IMG/VR virus record: IMGVR_UViG_3300032893_000049
Span: 1-59,732 of that record
DNA: 59,732 nucleotides
DNA from: a virus
Reading direction: 5' to 3' (one strand)
The first letter of the stretch is position 1, and each line of letters opens with the position of its first letter. This document shows, one piece after another, positions 29,816 through 36,678 of the stretch. The notes beneath the pieces are model-generated. The model searched no databases. It was not told the DNA's origin and saw only the letters and a program-made list of their open reading frames with translations. The position numbers were made by a program, and so were the translations under genes.

Positions 29816-30099
29816 CGGTCTACGTGGACGACATGCTCCGGCGCGCCCGTGTCGGCCGGCTCACTTCCCGGTGGTCGCACCTCCTCGCGGACACCAGCGA
29901 GGAACTGCACGAGTTCGCGGCCCGGCTCGGGCTGCGCCGAGAGTGGGTGCAGCACCCCGGGAGCGTGCTGGAGCACTACGACGTGACCGAGCAGAAGCGG
30001 GCACGCGCGATCAAGCTCGGCGCCATGCCGATCACCTACCACGAGTCCGGCGAGATCGTCCTCCGCAAGCGGGAAGCGCAGGAGGCCGGCCGTGGCTGA
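29812..30099 (+). CDS. DUF4031-domain protein, 95 aa
   Basis: TVYVDDMLRRARVGRLTSRW, SHLLADTSEELHEFAARLGL, HYDVTEQKRARAIKLGA and the end EIVLRKR match the DUF4031 family of small phage and bacterial proteins. It begins with GTG in overlap with the DUF4326 stop, a pairing that suggests a functional unit. The biochemical role is unknown. Confidence 0.85.
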   Translation: MTVYVDDMLRRARVGRLTSRWSHLLADTSEELHEFAARLGLRREWVQHPGSVLEHYDVTEQKRARAIKLGAMPITYHESGEIVLRKREAQEAGRG

Positions 30100-30484
30100 G
30101 CAGAGCCGGGATCTCGCCCGGGAGCACGTGATCGAGGACCTGACCGACATCACCGGCTGGACGTTCTGGACCGAAAAGGCCGAGGCGTTCGGTCTCGACC
30201 CGACGGTCATCCCGGTGCTGCTCGGCATCGCCGCCGACCATCTCCGCAAGTACGGCCGGCTCCTGTCCGCGGACGCGCTCGCCCTGATCGCCCGCGTCCA
30301 GCCCGACCAGTGCGTGTGCCCCGTCCCCGACGAGCCACCCCACGGCGTGCCCTGCCGCGTCCACCCCGACGACCAGCTGCGCGCGGACGCCCTCCGCAAG
30401 GTGCTGCAGCGCGCCGTCGACCGCGGCCTGCTCAACCCCGACCGGGTCGAGGCCATCGTCGCCGCGGAGGTGCCGCGTGCCTGA
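30092..30484 (+). CDS. Hypothetical protein, 130 aa
   Basis: GTG start overlapping the previous gene by 8 bases. Helical N-terminal half (REHVIEDLTDITGWTFWTEK), then CVCPVPDEPPHGVPC, a possible metal loop, and a helical C-terminus (RADALRKVLQRAVDRGLLNP). No family recognised. Confidence 0.6.
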   Translation: MAEQSRDLAREHVIEDLTDITGWTFWTEKAEAFGLDPTVIPVLLGIAADHLRKYGRLLSADALALIARVQPDQCVCPVPDEPPHGVPCRVHPDDQLRADALRKVLQRAVDRGLLNPDRVEAIVAAEVPRA

Positions 30485-31235
30485 CAACGCCCGCGACATC
30501 GCCGAGCCGAACACGATCCTGCGGGTCCTCGCTGGCTCCGAAGTCCACGGCACGAATCTGCCCGGCTCCTCCGACCACGACGAGCTCGGCGTGTGCATCC
30601 CACCGAAGACGCATGTCCTGGGGATCGCGACGTTCGAGCAGTGGGAGCACCGCACCGCGGCGCAGGGCACACGATCGGGTCCTGGCGACATCGACGTCAC
30701 CGTCTACGCCCTCGCCAAGTTCTGCCGGCTCGCCGCCGCCGGGAACCCGAGCATCCTGCTGCCCCTGTTCGTCCCCGACGAACACACCCTCGTCGTCACC
30801 GACGAGGGTCGCCTTCTGCGCGACCACGCGCACCTGTTCTGGTCCCGCGCCGCCGGCCACCGGTTCCTCGGCTACCTCACCTCCCAGCGGGACAAGATGC
30901 TGGGGGTGCGGGGGAACCGCACGAAGCGGCCCGAGCTGGTTGCCGAGCACGGCTACGACACGAAGTTCGCTGGGCACGCGGTCCGGCTCGGCTACCAGGG
31001 TGTGGAGTTCCTGGAGACCGGGCGCCTCACCCTGCCCATGGGACCCGTCGCCCGGGAGTCGATTCTGGCGGTCCGTCGCGGCCAGCACGAGCTTGCCGAC
31101 GTCATCGACCTCATCAACGCGTACACCGTCCGACTGCGGGTCCTCGTCAAGGACGAGTCGATCCCGTACGCGGCCGACCGTCAGGCGATCAGCGACCTCA
31201 TGATCCGGCTGTGCGAGTCGTGGTGGTCACGATGA
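30477..31235 (+). CDS. RlaP-type predicted nucleotidyltransferase (Pol beta superfamily)
   Basis: A 252-residue protein with ILRVLAGSEVHGTNLPGSSD followed by HDELGVCI, the GS...DxD catalytic signature of the nucleotidyltransferase family linked to RNA repair (RlaP/YcgL, PF10127). DIDVTVYALAKFCRLAAAGN supplies the third acidic residue. RlaP members are proposed to act with RNA ligase or end-processing enzymes. Its stop overlaps a metallophosphoesterase gene, a pairing consistent with RNA-end repair, for instance of tRNAs cut by host defences (inference). Confidence 0.85.
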   Translation: MPDNARDIAEPNTILRVLAGSEVHGTNLPGSSDHDELGVCIPPKTHVLGIATFEQWEHRTAAQGTRSGPGDIDVTVYALAKFCRLAAAGNPSILLPLFVPDEHTLVVTDEGRLLRDHAHLFWSRAAGHRFLGYLTSQRDKMLGVRGNRTKRPELVAEHGYDTKFAGHAVRLGYQGVEFLETGRLTLPMGPVARESILAVRRGQHELADVIDLINAYTVRLRVLVKDESIPYAADRQAISDLMIRLCESWWSR

Positions 31236-31825
31236 CCGACGTGTGGTTCACCGCCGACCTGCACCTGGGCCACGCCCGGATCTGCGAGCTGTCCGGCCGC
31301 CCGTTCGCGACCGTCGAGGACATGAACCAGGCGCTGATCGAACGGTGGAACGACACCGTCGGCACCCGCGACACGGTGTGGGTGCTCGGCGACTTCGCAA
31401 TGGGCACGATCGCGGACACGCTGCCGCTCGGGCAGCGCCTGCACGGGGAGAAGCACCTGATCCTCGGGAATCACGATCGGCCGTTCATGCGGCGCGGCAA
31501 GCCGGACGAGCAGGCGTGGCGGGACTGCTACCGCGACGTGGGCGGGTTCACGGAGATCCACTTCGGCGTCGACATCCTGCTGCCCACCGCGCCCGTGCCG
31601 CTGCGGGTCCTTCGGCTGTCCCACTTCCCCTACGTGGGTGACTCCCAGGACGTCGACCGGTACCCCGATCAGCGGCCGACCGACAGCGGGTGGTGGCTGC
31701 TGCACGGCCACGTCCACGAGAAGTGGAAGATCAACGGTAGGCAGATCAACGTCGGAGTGGACGTGTGGGACTTCGCGCCCGTTCACCTCGACGCGCTGCT
31801 GGCGTTGGCGGGAGGCGCGTCGTGA
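31232..31825 (+). CDS. Calcineurin-like metallophosphoesterase, 197 aa
   Basis: All metal-site motifs are present: FTADLHLGHARI (DxH), TVWVLGDFAMG (GD), LILGNHDRPF (GNHD), LRLSHFPYVGD and LLHGHVHEKWK (GHxH). Such enzymes cleave phosphomonoesters or diesters, including 2',3'-cyclic phosphates. ATG 31232 overlaps the nucleotidyltransferase stop, so the two enzymes are probably made in equal amounts and may work in one pathway. Confidence 0.92.
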   Translation: MTDVWFTADLHLGHARICELSGRPFATVEDMNQALIERWNDTVGTRDTVWVLGDFAMGTIADTLPLGQRLHGEKHLILGNHDRPFMRRGKPDEQAWRDCYRDVGGFTEIHFGVDILLPTAPVPLRVLRLSHFPYVGDSQDVDRYPDQRPTDSGWWLLHGHVHEKWKINGRQINVGVDVWDFAPVHLDALLALAGGAS

Positions 31826-32103
31826 AGCCGTATCCGCTGCCGCATCGCCCGCCCCGCGCTTGGCTGACCCCGCCGGGGCAGTGGGACGGGCCGCTTCTGT
31901 CCCGGGGCGGCGACGAGTGGGGCCGGTACACCCTGGCGTTCCGGCTGCCCGGCCACCGCGCCTTGGTCGTCCCGTACCGGTGGTGCATGGACCCCGACTG
32001 CGAGGAGTGCCGCGACCGGTGCCGGGTGACCGGCCGGCTGCACTACTCGTGGACCGGCGACCGAACCAACTGCGACGACTGCGGGGGAGGTGACCGGCCG
32101 TGA
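31822..32103 (+). CDS. Hypothetical Cys-rich protein, 93 aa
   Basis: GTG 31822 overlaps the phosphoesterase stop. The C-terminal half contains CMDPDCEECRDRCRVTGR and NCDDCGGG, seven Cys residues likely to bind zinc. The N-terminus is Pro/Arg-rich. Family unknown. Confidence 0.6.
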   Translation: MKPYPLPHRPPRAWLTPPGQWDGPLLSRGGDEWGRYTLAFRLPGHRALVVPYRWCMDPDCEECRDRCRVTGRLHYSWTGDRTNCDDCGGGDRP

Positions 32104-32360
32104 GCCGGCCGAGGCTGCGGCTGGTGACGGACGCCGACACGCCAAGGCCCCGCCGGCGCCTGTCGTTCCTGCTTGACGCCGACGTCACCACCGGCCTGCG
32201 GATGATCGCGCTGCGGGACGGCGTGAAGGTCCCCGACCTGCTGCAGCGCCTGGCCCGCGACTACGTCGCCCGGCGTCTCGCCAGCGACGAACACCTGGCG
32301 GCCGCCGTTGACGCGGCCAACGACTACCAGCGGACCCACACCACGGGAGGCACGTCATGA
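32100..32360 (+). CDS. Ribbon-helix-helix-like protein, 86 aa
   Basis: RRRLSFLLDADVTTGLRMIA is a plausible N-terminal strand and first helix, and LRDGVKVPDLLQRLARDYVA the second helix of an RHH/CopG-like DNA-binding fold. A helical tail follows. GTG start overlapping the upstream stop. It may autoregulate this operon. Confidence 0.6.
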   Translation: MSRPRLRLVTDADTPRPRRRLSFLLDADVTTGLRMIALRDGVKVPDLLQRLARDYVARRLASDEHLAAAVDAANDYQRTHTTGGTS

Positions 32361-32719
32361 CCGGCCACGAGGTCGTGCCCCGCTTGAACGGACCCACCTA
32401 CCGGGCCCGGAAGGCGCCGGCGGCGGAGCTGTTGAGCGCGGACTGGGACGACGTGCAGGTGATTGTGTGGCGCACCCAGGACGTGGACGTGGCTGTGCCG
32501 CTGGCGGCCCGGGCGTGGCGCAGGGAGCTGGACGGTCCGCTCCCGGGGTCCGTCCTAGTCGGGTGGTTCCGCAGCGTGCCGTGGGACACCGGCGCGGGCG
32601 GCGACTGGTCGGTGATCGACGCCGGACCGAACGAGCGGGGCGCGACTCCCGGTGTGTTGTTCCGAGAGCCGACGCGTTGGGAGCTCCAGCGTCTGCGGGA
32701 GTCGGGTGATCGGCTGTGA
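32357..32719 (+). CDS. Hypothetical protein, 120 aa
   Basis: ATG overlapping the previous stop. It is a mixed alpha/beta protein with DDVQVIVWRTQDVDVAVPLA, SVLVGWFRSVPWDTGAGGDW and a C-terminal TRWELQRLRESGD helix. No family recognised. The stop overlaps the next GTG. Confidence 0.6.
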   Translation: MTGHEVVPRLNGPTYRARKAPAAELLSADWDDVQVIVWRTQDVDVAVPLAARAWRRELDGPLPGSVLVGWFRSVPWDTGAGGDWSVIDAGPNERGATPGVLFREPTRWELQRLRESGDRL

Positions 32720-33219
32720 TGGGCCCCGAGCACCGGGTCGCCGCGGTCGCCGCGTGGCTGGGGGTCGCCCCGCACCTGGGTGTCACCCCGGGCCAGCTGG
32801 TGGTCGGGACGCTGTTCGCCGGTGCGGCCGGGCACGGCCGGTTGTCCCCGGATGCCGACCAGGAGGGGTGGCTGGCGAAGCTGATCCCGGGCGGGCACCG
32901 GGGCATCACCCACTGGTGGCCGGTCACCCTGGTCATGTTCCTGGCCGGCACCCGCCTGGGCACCTACGGGTGGCAGGTTGAGGCGGTCGCGGTGGCGTGG
33001 GCGTCGCACCTGGGCGGGGACGTGGTGTTCGGGGAGATCCCTGTCCTGCCCCGCCGCGGCGGCCGGTGGGTGCGGTTCGGTGTCGGCCTGGACACCGGCG
33101 GCTGGTCCGAACGGTGGGTGGCCCGCCCCCTGCTCCTGCTGACCGTCCTGGCGCTCGCCCTGGTCGACGCCGGGGTGATCCCGTCCGCCTGGTGGTTGCA
33201 CCCCCACCCTTCCATCTGA
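32716..33219 (+). CDS. YdjM/DUF457-like membrane-bound metal-dependent hydrolase
   Basis: A 167-residue membrane protein with the YdjM pattern: HRVAAVAAWLG near the start, TLFAGAAGHGRLSPDADQEG, GGHRGITHWWPVTLVMFLAG (HRGxTH) and AWASHLGGDVVFG, followed by a C-terminal membrane helix (LLLLTVLALALVDAGV). These His/Asp residues form the proposed metal site of the DUF457 family. The substrate is unknown; phage examples may modify the host envelope. Confidence 0.8.
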   Translation: MMGPEHRVAAVAAWLGVAPHLGVTPGQLVVGTLFAGAAGHGRLSPDADQEGWLAKLIPGGHRGITHWWPVTLVMFLAGTRLGTYGWQVEAVAVAWASHLGGDVVFGEIPVLPRRGGRWVRFGVGLDTGGWSERWVARPLLLLTVLALALVDAGVIPSAWWLHPHPSI

Positions 33220-33245
33220 AAGGATGACCGCATATGCTGGTTAGT
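33216..33245 (+). promoter_or_regulatory. Possible degenerate member of the palindromic promoter family
   Basis: CTGAAA, 18 bases and GTTAGT followed by AGTCCA, similar to the AGTCAC signature but with poor -35 and -10 boxes. It precedes the HTH-like gene at 33270. Confidence 0.4.
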
Positions 33246-33269
33246 AGTCCAATCGTGGAAGGCAGTGAC

Positions 33270-33788
33270 GTGGCGCGAGGCAAGGTCCCCGAACTGGTCA
33301 GCCTCAGGGAGGCCGCCCAGATGTGGGGTGTCCCCTACAGCTCGATGGTCGCCCTGCCGTCCCGCTACCCGCCCGGGCACAGGCGCGCCTTCCCCGCCTG
33401 GACGGGGAGCCTGAACGACCAGCGGGAGAAGCTGTACCCAGGCCCCGAGGTGAAGGCGTGGCTGGACGGCCGCCCGGGCAGGCAGGGCCGCCCCCAGATC
33501 AATCCCCCCGACTACCTGTCCGAGGGCGCCTGGACGACCCTGGTCCGCATCGCCGACCACGGCGCCCACCAGCAGCGCCCGGACCGGTGGCGCGGCAACC
33601 ACGACATCGTCACCGACGGCGGCGCCACCCTGGACATGCGGGTCGTGGGCCCGCTGGTCGCTGAGGGTCTGGTCCGGGCCGTCGGGAAGAGGGGCGGGAT
33701 CCGCTACGTGGTCACCGCGGACGGGCGGCGCCTACTCGACGACCCGGCGAACCAGGCGTGGCTGACCAAGGCCCGCGCGACCGCCTGA
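33270..33788 (+). CDS. HTH (excisionase-like) DNA-binding protein, 172 aa
   Basis: The GTG at 33270 is preceded by GGAAGG; earlier starts at 33234 and 33255 are in frame but lack a ribosome-binding site. The N-terminal region VSLREAAQMWGVPYSSMVAL, then RRAFPAWTG and YPGPEVKAWLDGR, matches excisionase/MerR-like site-specific DNA-binding domains. The C-terminal half resembles a winged helix (GPLVAEGLVRAVGKRGGIRY). It probably regulates transcription. A strong terminator follows. Confidence 0.65.
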   Translation: MARGKVPELVSLREAAQMWGVPYSSMVALPSRYPPGHRRAFPAWTGSLNDQREKLYPGPEVKAWLDGRPGRQGRPQINPPDYLSEGAWTTLVRIADHGAHQQRPDRWRGNHDIVTDGGATLDMRVVGPLVAEGLVRAVGKRGGIRYVVTADGRRLLDDPANQAWLTKARATA

Positions 33789-33816
33789 ACTGTCGGAGCG
33801 GTCCCGTACGCTCCCC

Positions 33817-33854
33817 GTGAAGCCCCCGCACAGCCTCGGTTGCGGGGGCTTCAC
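33817..33854 (+). terminator. Terminator after the HTH gene
   Basis: A 14-bp perfect stem (arm GTGAAGCCCCCGCA) with a 10-base loop, 28 bases beyond the stop. Confidence 0.85.
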
Positions 33855-33880
33855 CACACCCTGACACCACGGGGGGAGTC

Positions 33881-33910
33881 CTGCCGGTTGTTGCCGCCAT
33901 AAACCGGCAG
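33881..33910. promoter_or_regulatory. Operator-like CTGCCGGTT inverted repeat
   Basis: CTGCCGGTT (33881-33889) and AACCGGCAG (33902-33910) form perfect 9-bp arms around 12 bases. It shares TGCCGGTTGTTG with the repeat at 15855 and lies 21 bases before the GTG at 33932. Confidence 0.65.
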
Positions 33911-33931
33911 GTCAGGCGCTACATTCGGACC

Positions 33932-34111
33932 GTGCCCACCGACTCGTCCCTGCCCCCGATCGAGCCGCCCGCCGACCTCCGCACCGGCGCCCTGATCCAC
34001 CGGCAGATGTTCATCGCCTACACCGACGCCGGGTTCACCGAGGCCCAAGCGATGGACTTCATCAAGACGATGATCGTGGCGTCGTGGCGCCCGGGCACCG
34101 GTACGGCGTGA
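33932..34111 (+). CDS. Hypothetical protein, 59 aa
   Basis: GTG 33932 begins a 59-residue product with a Pro-rich start and a helical core (HRQMFIAYTDAGFTEAQAMD). The end overlaps the next GTG (GTGA). It lies directly behind the palindromic element at 33881. No family recognised. Confidence 0.6.
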   Translation: MPTDSSLPPIEPPADLRTGALIHRQMFIAYTDAGFTEAQAMDFIKTMIVASWRPGTGTA

Positions 34112-34914
34112 CCACCCCGGCCGCCCCCTGTGCGAGCGGCTGCACCCTGCGCGACCGCCACACCACACCCACCCCAGACAAGCACCCCGACGACTGCCCC
34201 GGCTGCCAGCCCCGCCCCACCGTGCCCGGCCTGGCCGTCTGCTGGCGCTGCTACTACCGGCTCGTGGACGCCCTCACCCGCGCCCCCGACCTCGTCGCGC
34301 ACATCCGCGACCACGTCACCCCCGGCTCGGCCGTCCGGCAGGAAGGCACCCGCGGGAAACGCCCCGCACCACCCGCCCCCCTCAACGTGACCGCCGTCGC
34401 CGACGCCGACGACCTGCACGCCCTGCTCGCCTCCTGGGCGGGCGTCATCCTCACCGACCACCCCGACCACCTGACCGGCCCGTCCTGGTCGGGGACGCGG
34501 CTCCTGCCGGCCCGCCGCCGGCCCAACACCCCCGTCTACCTGGACCCCGAACCGGCAGGCCTCACCACGACCGGCGACTGGCACGCCACCGCCGCAGTCA
34601 CCCGCTGGATCTACACCCACCACGAGTGGGCGCTCACCCAGGAGTGGGCCGGCGACCTCACCACCGAGGTCACCACCCTGGTTGCCACCCTCCGCGGCCG
34701 CTACCCCGTCGAGGAACGCCCCACCTACACCGGCGCCCCCTGCCCGAACTGCGGCCGCCCGTCCCTGATCCGGTACGCCCCCACCTGCTGGCAGGGCCCC
34801 GTCACGATCACCTGCGCCGACTGCGGCACCACCGTCCCCGAGAAGCTCTACGGCGCGTACGTGCGGGTCCTGCTCGCCGAACGCCGCGCCCAGGCCCGAG
34901 CGGCCACCCCATGA
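34108..34914 (+). CDS. Hypothetical multi-zinc-ribbon protein, 268 aa
   Basis: GTG overlapping the previous stop. The N-terminus has CASGCTLRDRHTTPTPDKHP, CPGCQPRPTVPG and CWRCYYR; the C-terminus has CPNCGRPSLIRYAPTCWQGP and CADCG. Between them is a helical domain (AVTRWIYTHHEWALTQEWAG). The layout is common in actinophage proteins of unknown role and suggests nucleic acid binding. It is coupled to an HTH gene. Confidence 0.7.
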   Translation: MTTPAAPCASGCTLRDRHTTPTPDKHPDDCPGCQPRPTVPGLAVCWRCYYRLVDALTRAPDLVAHIRDHVTPGSAVRQEGTRGKRPAPPAPLNVTAVADADDLHALLASWAGVILTDHPDHLTGPSWSGTRLLPARRRPNTPVYLDPEPAGLTTTGDWHATAAVTRWIYTHHEWALTQEWAGDLTTEVTTLVATLRGRYPVEERPTYTGAPCPNCGRPSLIRYAPTCWQGPVTITCADCGTTVPEKLYGAYVRVLLAERRAQARAATP

Positions 34915-35207
34915 TCTGGTACACGATCGAGCAGGCCGCCGAACGCGTCGGCCGACACCCGTCCACGATCCGCGCCTGGATCGCCTCCGGCCGGCTGCCC
35001 GTCATTCACCACGACCTCGTGCCCGGCGTCCGCTTCGTCGCCGAGGACGCGCTCCTAGCCGCCTTCGCGGCCGCCCGCCAGGCCCACGGCGGCCCGACAC
35101 GCTTCGGGACCAACAGTGCAGGTCAGCACGGTAACGCGTGCTACTCTCCCGATCGTCGGAGCAGTGCACCCACCGAACCCGAGACCGGTGCCCCCGACCC
35201 CCCATGA
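34911..35207 (+). CDS. Helix-turn-helix (HTH_17/MerR-like) protein, 98 aa
   Basis: WYTIEQAAERVGRHPSTIRA followed by WIASGRLPVIHHDLVPGVRF and VAEDALLAAF is a clear excisionase/MerR-type DNA-binding domain in the first 60 residues. The last 35 residues are polar and disordered. Coupled on both sides by ATGA overlaps. Probably a regulator. Confidence 0.8.
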   Translation: MIWYTIEQAAERVGRHPSTIRAWIASGRLPVIHHDLVPGVRFVAEDALLAAFAAARQAHGGPTRFGTNSAGQHGNACYSPDRRSSAPTEPETGAPDPP

Positions 35208-35434
35208 TCACCATCACCCGGACCCACCGCGCCCGCCTGTCCTGGCCCTGGCTCCGCTGGTGCCTTCTCGACCGGCGCTGCCGCTCCCACAGTTGCCCGC
35301 CCGACCTCTACATCCACCCTCTCGGCCTGATCGTCCGGTTCAGGGACGACACCGACCCGTGGGGCATCAGCGGCGACCGGGCCACCGTCGTCACGATGCG
35401 CCCCGTCACCGAACCCGACGAGGAGGCGTGGTGA
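35204..35434 (+). CDS. Hypothetical protein, 76 aa
   Basis: Starts with ATG in overlap with the HTH stop. Trp/Arg-rich N-terminus (LSWPWLRWCLLDRRCRS) and a beta-like part (DLYIHPLGLIVRFRDD, ATVVTMRPV). No family recognised. Confidence 0.55.
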   Translation: MITITRTHRARLSWPWLRWCLLDRRCRSHSCPPDLYIHPLGLIVRFRDDTDPWGISGDRATVVTMRPVTEPDEEAW

Positions 35435-35568
35435 CCCGCGGGAAGCTCCTCGGCCGGGCCGCGGCCCGCACCCAGCGCGACCGGTGCCTCCGCCGTACCC
35501 GGGACTGCTGCGATCACCGACGTCAGCGGCGACGCGAGAACCGCCAGTGGCAGCGGGAGCCCTGGTGA
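35431..35568 (+). CDS. Very basic small protein, 45 aa
   Basis: The GTG at 35431 follows the preceding TGG codon and overlaps the previous stop. About a third of residues are Arg (RRTRDCCDHRRQRRRENRQW). It may bind nucleic acid. Coupled to the next gene by GTGA. Confidence 0.45.
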   Translation: MTRGKLLGRAAARTQRDRCLRRTRDCCDHRRQRRRENRQWQREPW

Positions 35569-35819
35569 GTCACGCCCGGATGCTCGGCCGGCTCGGCTGG
35601 CACGGCCAATGCGCCTGCTGCAACGGCCCCGCCTGCGACAAGCGCGCCGAGGACCGGGCCTGGCGACGCGAGTGGGACCGCGAACAGGACGAGCAGTACC
35701 GGGAGACGTGGAAGGCCCACATGTGGGAGTCCCGACACCTCCCCCCAGACGCCCCGCTAGCTCCGTCGGGTTGGGCATCGGCCAGCTCTCAAGGCTGGCT
35801 ACGGCGTGGCGGACCCTGA
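35565..35819 (+). CDS. Hypothetical protein, 84 aa, running into an intron-like RNA
   Basis: The GTG at 35565 overlaps the previous stop. The first 60 residues are convincing: HGQCACCNGPACDKRAEDRA, then a charged helix (REWDREQDEQYRETWKAHMW). The last 20 residues (from LAPSG) are translated from the sequence I read as the start of a group I intron, so the annotated end may be an artefact. If the intron splices, the true C-terminus would differ. No family recognised. Confidence 0.5.
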   Translation: MSHARMLGRLGWHGQCACCNGPACDKRAEDRAWRREWDREQDEQYRETWKAHMWESRHLPPDAPLAPSGWASASSQGWLRRGGP

Positions 35820-35990
35820 AAACGGAGCACCAACGCGTAGTCTCGTCAACCGGCAGCCGCCGGGCAGGGTGTGGTCAGGACCCGACGGCCAGGCACGTCG
35901 AGCACCGGTACCACGACCGGCGACCTCTACCGCGCCGCTCACCCATCCGGATAGGGTCCGGCCCCGGGTGAGCGCCCACCACGGGGCAGG
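35751..35990 (+). ncRNA. Candidate group I intron core
   Basis: Elements appear in the canonical order. P1 candidate: GCCCCGCT (35751-35758) with GGTTGGGC (35769-35776), a T-G pair at the presumed splice site and one mismatch. P3: GGCC (35780) with GGCC (35887). A conserved-looking CTCTCAA lies at 35786. P4: GGCTG (35793-35797) with CAGCC (35854-35858). P5: CTACG (35799-35803) with CGTAG (35836-35840). P7: GGACCC (35878-35883) with GGGTCC (35954-35959), followed in the R region by CGACGG. P9: hairpin 35961-35987. This resembles the bacterial tRNA-intron subgroup (IC3). Splice sites and exons are not resolved, and I find no homing endonuclease. Confidence 0.55.
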
Positions 35991-36351
35991 GACAGCCGCG
36001 GCGGGCACCGATGACCAGTCCCCGAGGGGCCGCCGGCGAGCTGGAGCCACCCGGCAGAGAAGGCGCCGACCCGGCGGCCCCTGCGCCACGGCTTCCAAGC
36101 TCAGGTGGGAGAGCGCCCCGCTGAAAACGGGGAGGGTCGCGGGAGGCCACCTCGTCCGGCACCCACACCAGCTCGTACCCGCGCCGGGCCAGCTCCCGCC
36201 ACACCTGCCGCGCGTCCCGCCCCAGCACACCCCACCGCCGCGCGTACGGCGCCACCTCGGACACCCGCCCGTCAGCCACGACCAGCCCCACCGTCGCCGA
36301 CGGCGTCCGGCACCAGATCAACCCCTCAGGGGACCCCACAGCCACCCCCAA
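35875..36351 (-). CDS. Hypothetical protein, 158 aa, with doubtful C-terminal half
   Basis: ATG 36351. Residues 1-72 (SPEGLIWCRTPSATVGLVVA, APYARRWGVLGRDARQVWRE, GYELVWVPDEVA) look like a conserved small phage protein. From about residue 73 the frame runs antisense to the tRNA-Phe-like element and to the intron-like region and becomes low-complexity (GGSSSPAAPRG). The original gene may have ended near 36140 and been extended by rearrangement. Function unknown. Confidence 0.45.
   Translation of the reverse strand: MGVAVGSPEGLIWCRTPSATVGLVVADGRVSEVAPYARRWGVLGRDARQVWRELARRGYELVWVPDEVASRDPPRFQRGALPPELGSRGAGAAGSAPSLPGGSSSPAAPRGLVIGARRGCPCPVVGAHPGPDPIRMGERRGRGRRSWYRCSTCLAVGS
36090..36149 (+). tRNA. 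tRNA-Phe-like element (GAA) lacking the T-arm
   Basis: Acceptor GGCTTCC pairs with GGAGGCC (one wobble), D-arm GCTC/GAGC, anticodon stem CCCCG/CGGGG around CTGAAAA (GAA, Phe) and an A73 followed by CC. Between the anticodon stem and the acceptor there are only nine bases, so there is no T-arm. It is either a decayed tRNA or an unusual armless one. The segment GCCCCGCT up to U33 is repeated at 35751 at the presumed intron 5' splice site. Confidence 0.45.
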
Positions 36352-36354
36352 CCT

Positions 36355-36387
36355 CCGGCGCCCGGTTGCCTAGGACCGGGGCGCCGG
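36355..36387. terminator. Hairpin upstream of the 36351 gene
   Basis: CCGGCGCCCGGT (36355-36366) pairs with ACCGGGGCGCCGG (36375-36387) with one bulged base and an 8-base loop. It lies between the leftward tRNAs and the leftward gene, so it may end the tRNA transcript. Confidence 0.6.
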
Positions 36388-36468
36388 CCAGCTGGGTGAC
36401 TTTCCGACCCAGGGCCCAAGACCAATGCCCCTGTGCACGAACCGGGTCACCACCGAGGCTACCCGCAG

Positions 36469-36543
36469 CTGGCCCAGCGGGACTCGAACCCGCCACCCCC
36501 GGTTCCGTAGACCGGTGCGCTGTCCAACTACGCCCATGGGCCA
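36469..36543 (-). tRNA. tRNA-Arg (ACG)
   Basis: 75 nt. Acceptor TGGCCCA/TGGGCCA, anticodon stem CCGGT/ACCGG with loop CTACGGA (ACG, codons CGN), T-arm GCGGG TTCGAGT CCCGC, G73. All stems are well formed. A34 would need host TadA editing to inosine. Confidence 0.9.
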
Positions 36544-36602
36544 AGGCCAGCCCCCGCAGCCACCCGCACGGCGGTACCACCACACGGACCACGAGAACCG
36601 GG

Positions 36603-36674
36603 TGGACCCACGGGGACTCGAACCCCGAACCCCCTGCTTGCAAGGCAGGCGCTCTCCCATTGAGCTACAGGCCC
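36603..36674 (-). tRNA. tRNA-Ala (UGC)
   Basis: 72 nt. Acceptor GGGCCTG/TGGGTCC with three wobble pairs, D-arm GCTC/GAGC, anticodon stem CCTGC/GCAGG with loop CTTGCAA (UGC), T-arm CGGGG TTCGAGT CCCCG, A73. The usual G3-U70 Ala identity pair is present. Confidence 0.9.
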
Positions 36675-36678
36675 CAAG

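Noticed and set aside
35752-35830. Possible selenocysteine or opal-suppressor tRNA (loop TCTCAAG)
   Set aside because: There is no T-arm and position 33 is not U. The stem-loop is better explained as part of the group I intron core (CTCTCAA next to P4).
36388-36468. Possible additional tRNA next to tRNA-Arg
   Set aside because: A GGTTCG-like string is present but no acceptor, anticodon or T-stem pairing follows; only small hairpins are seen.
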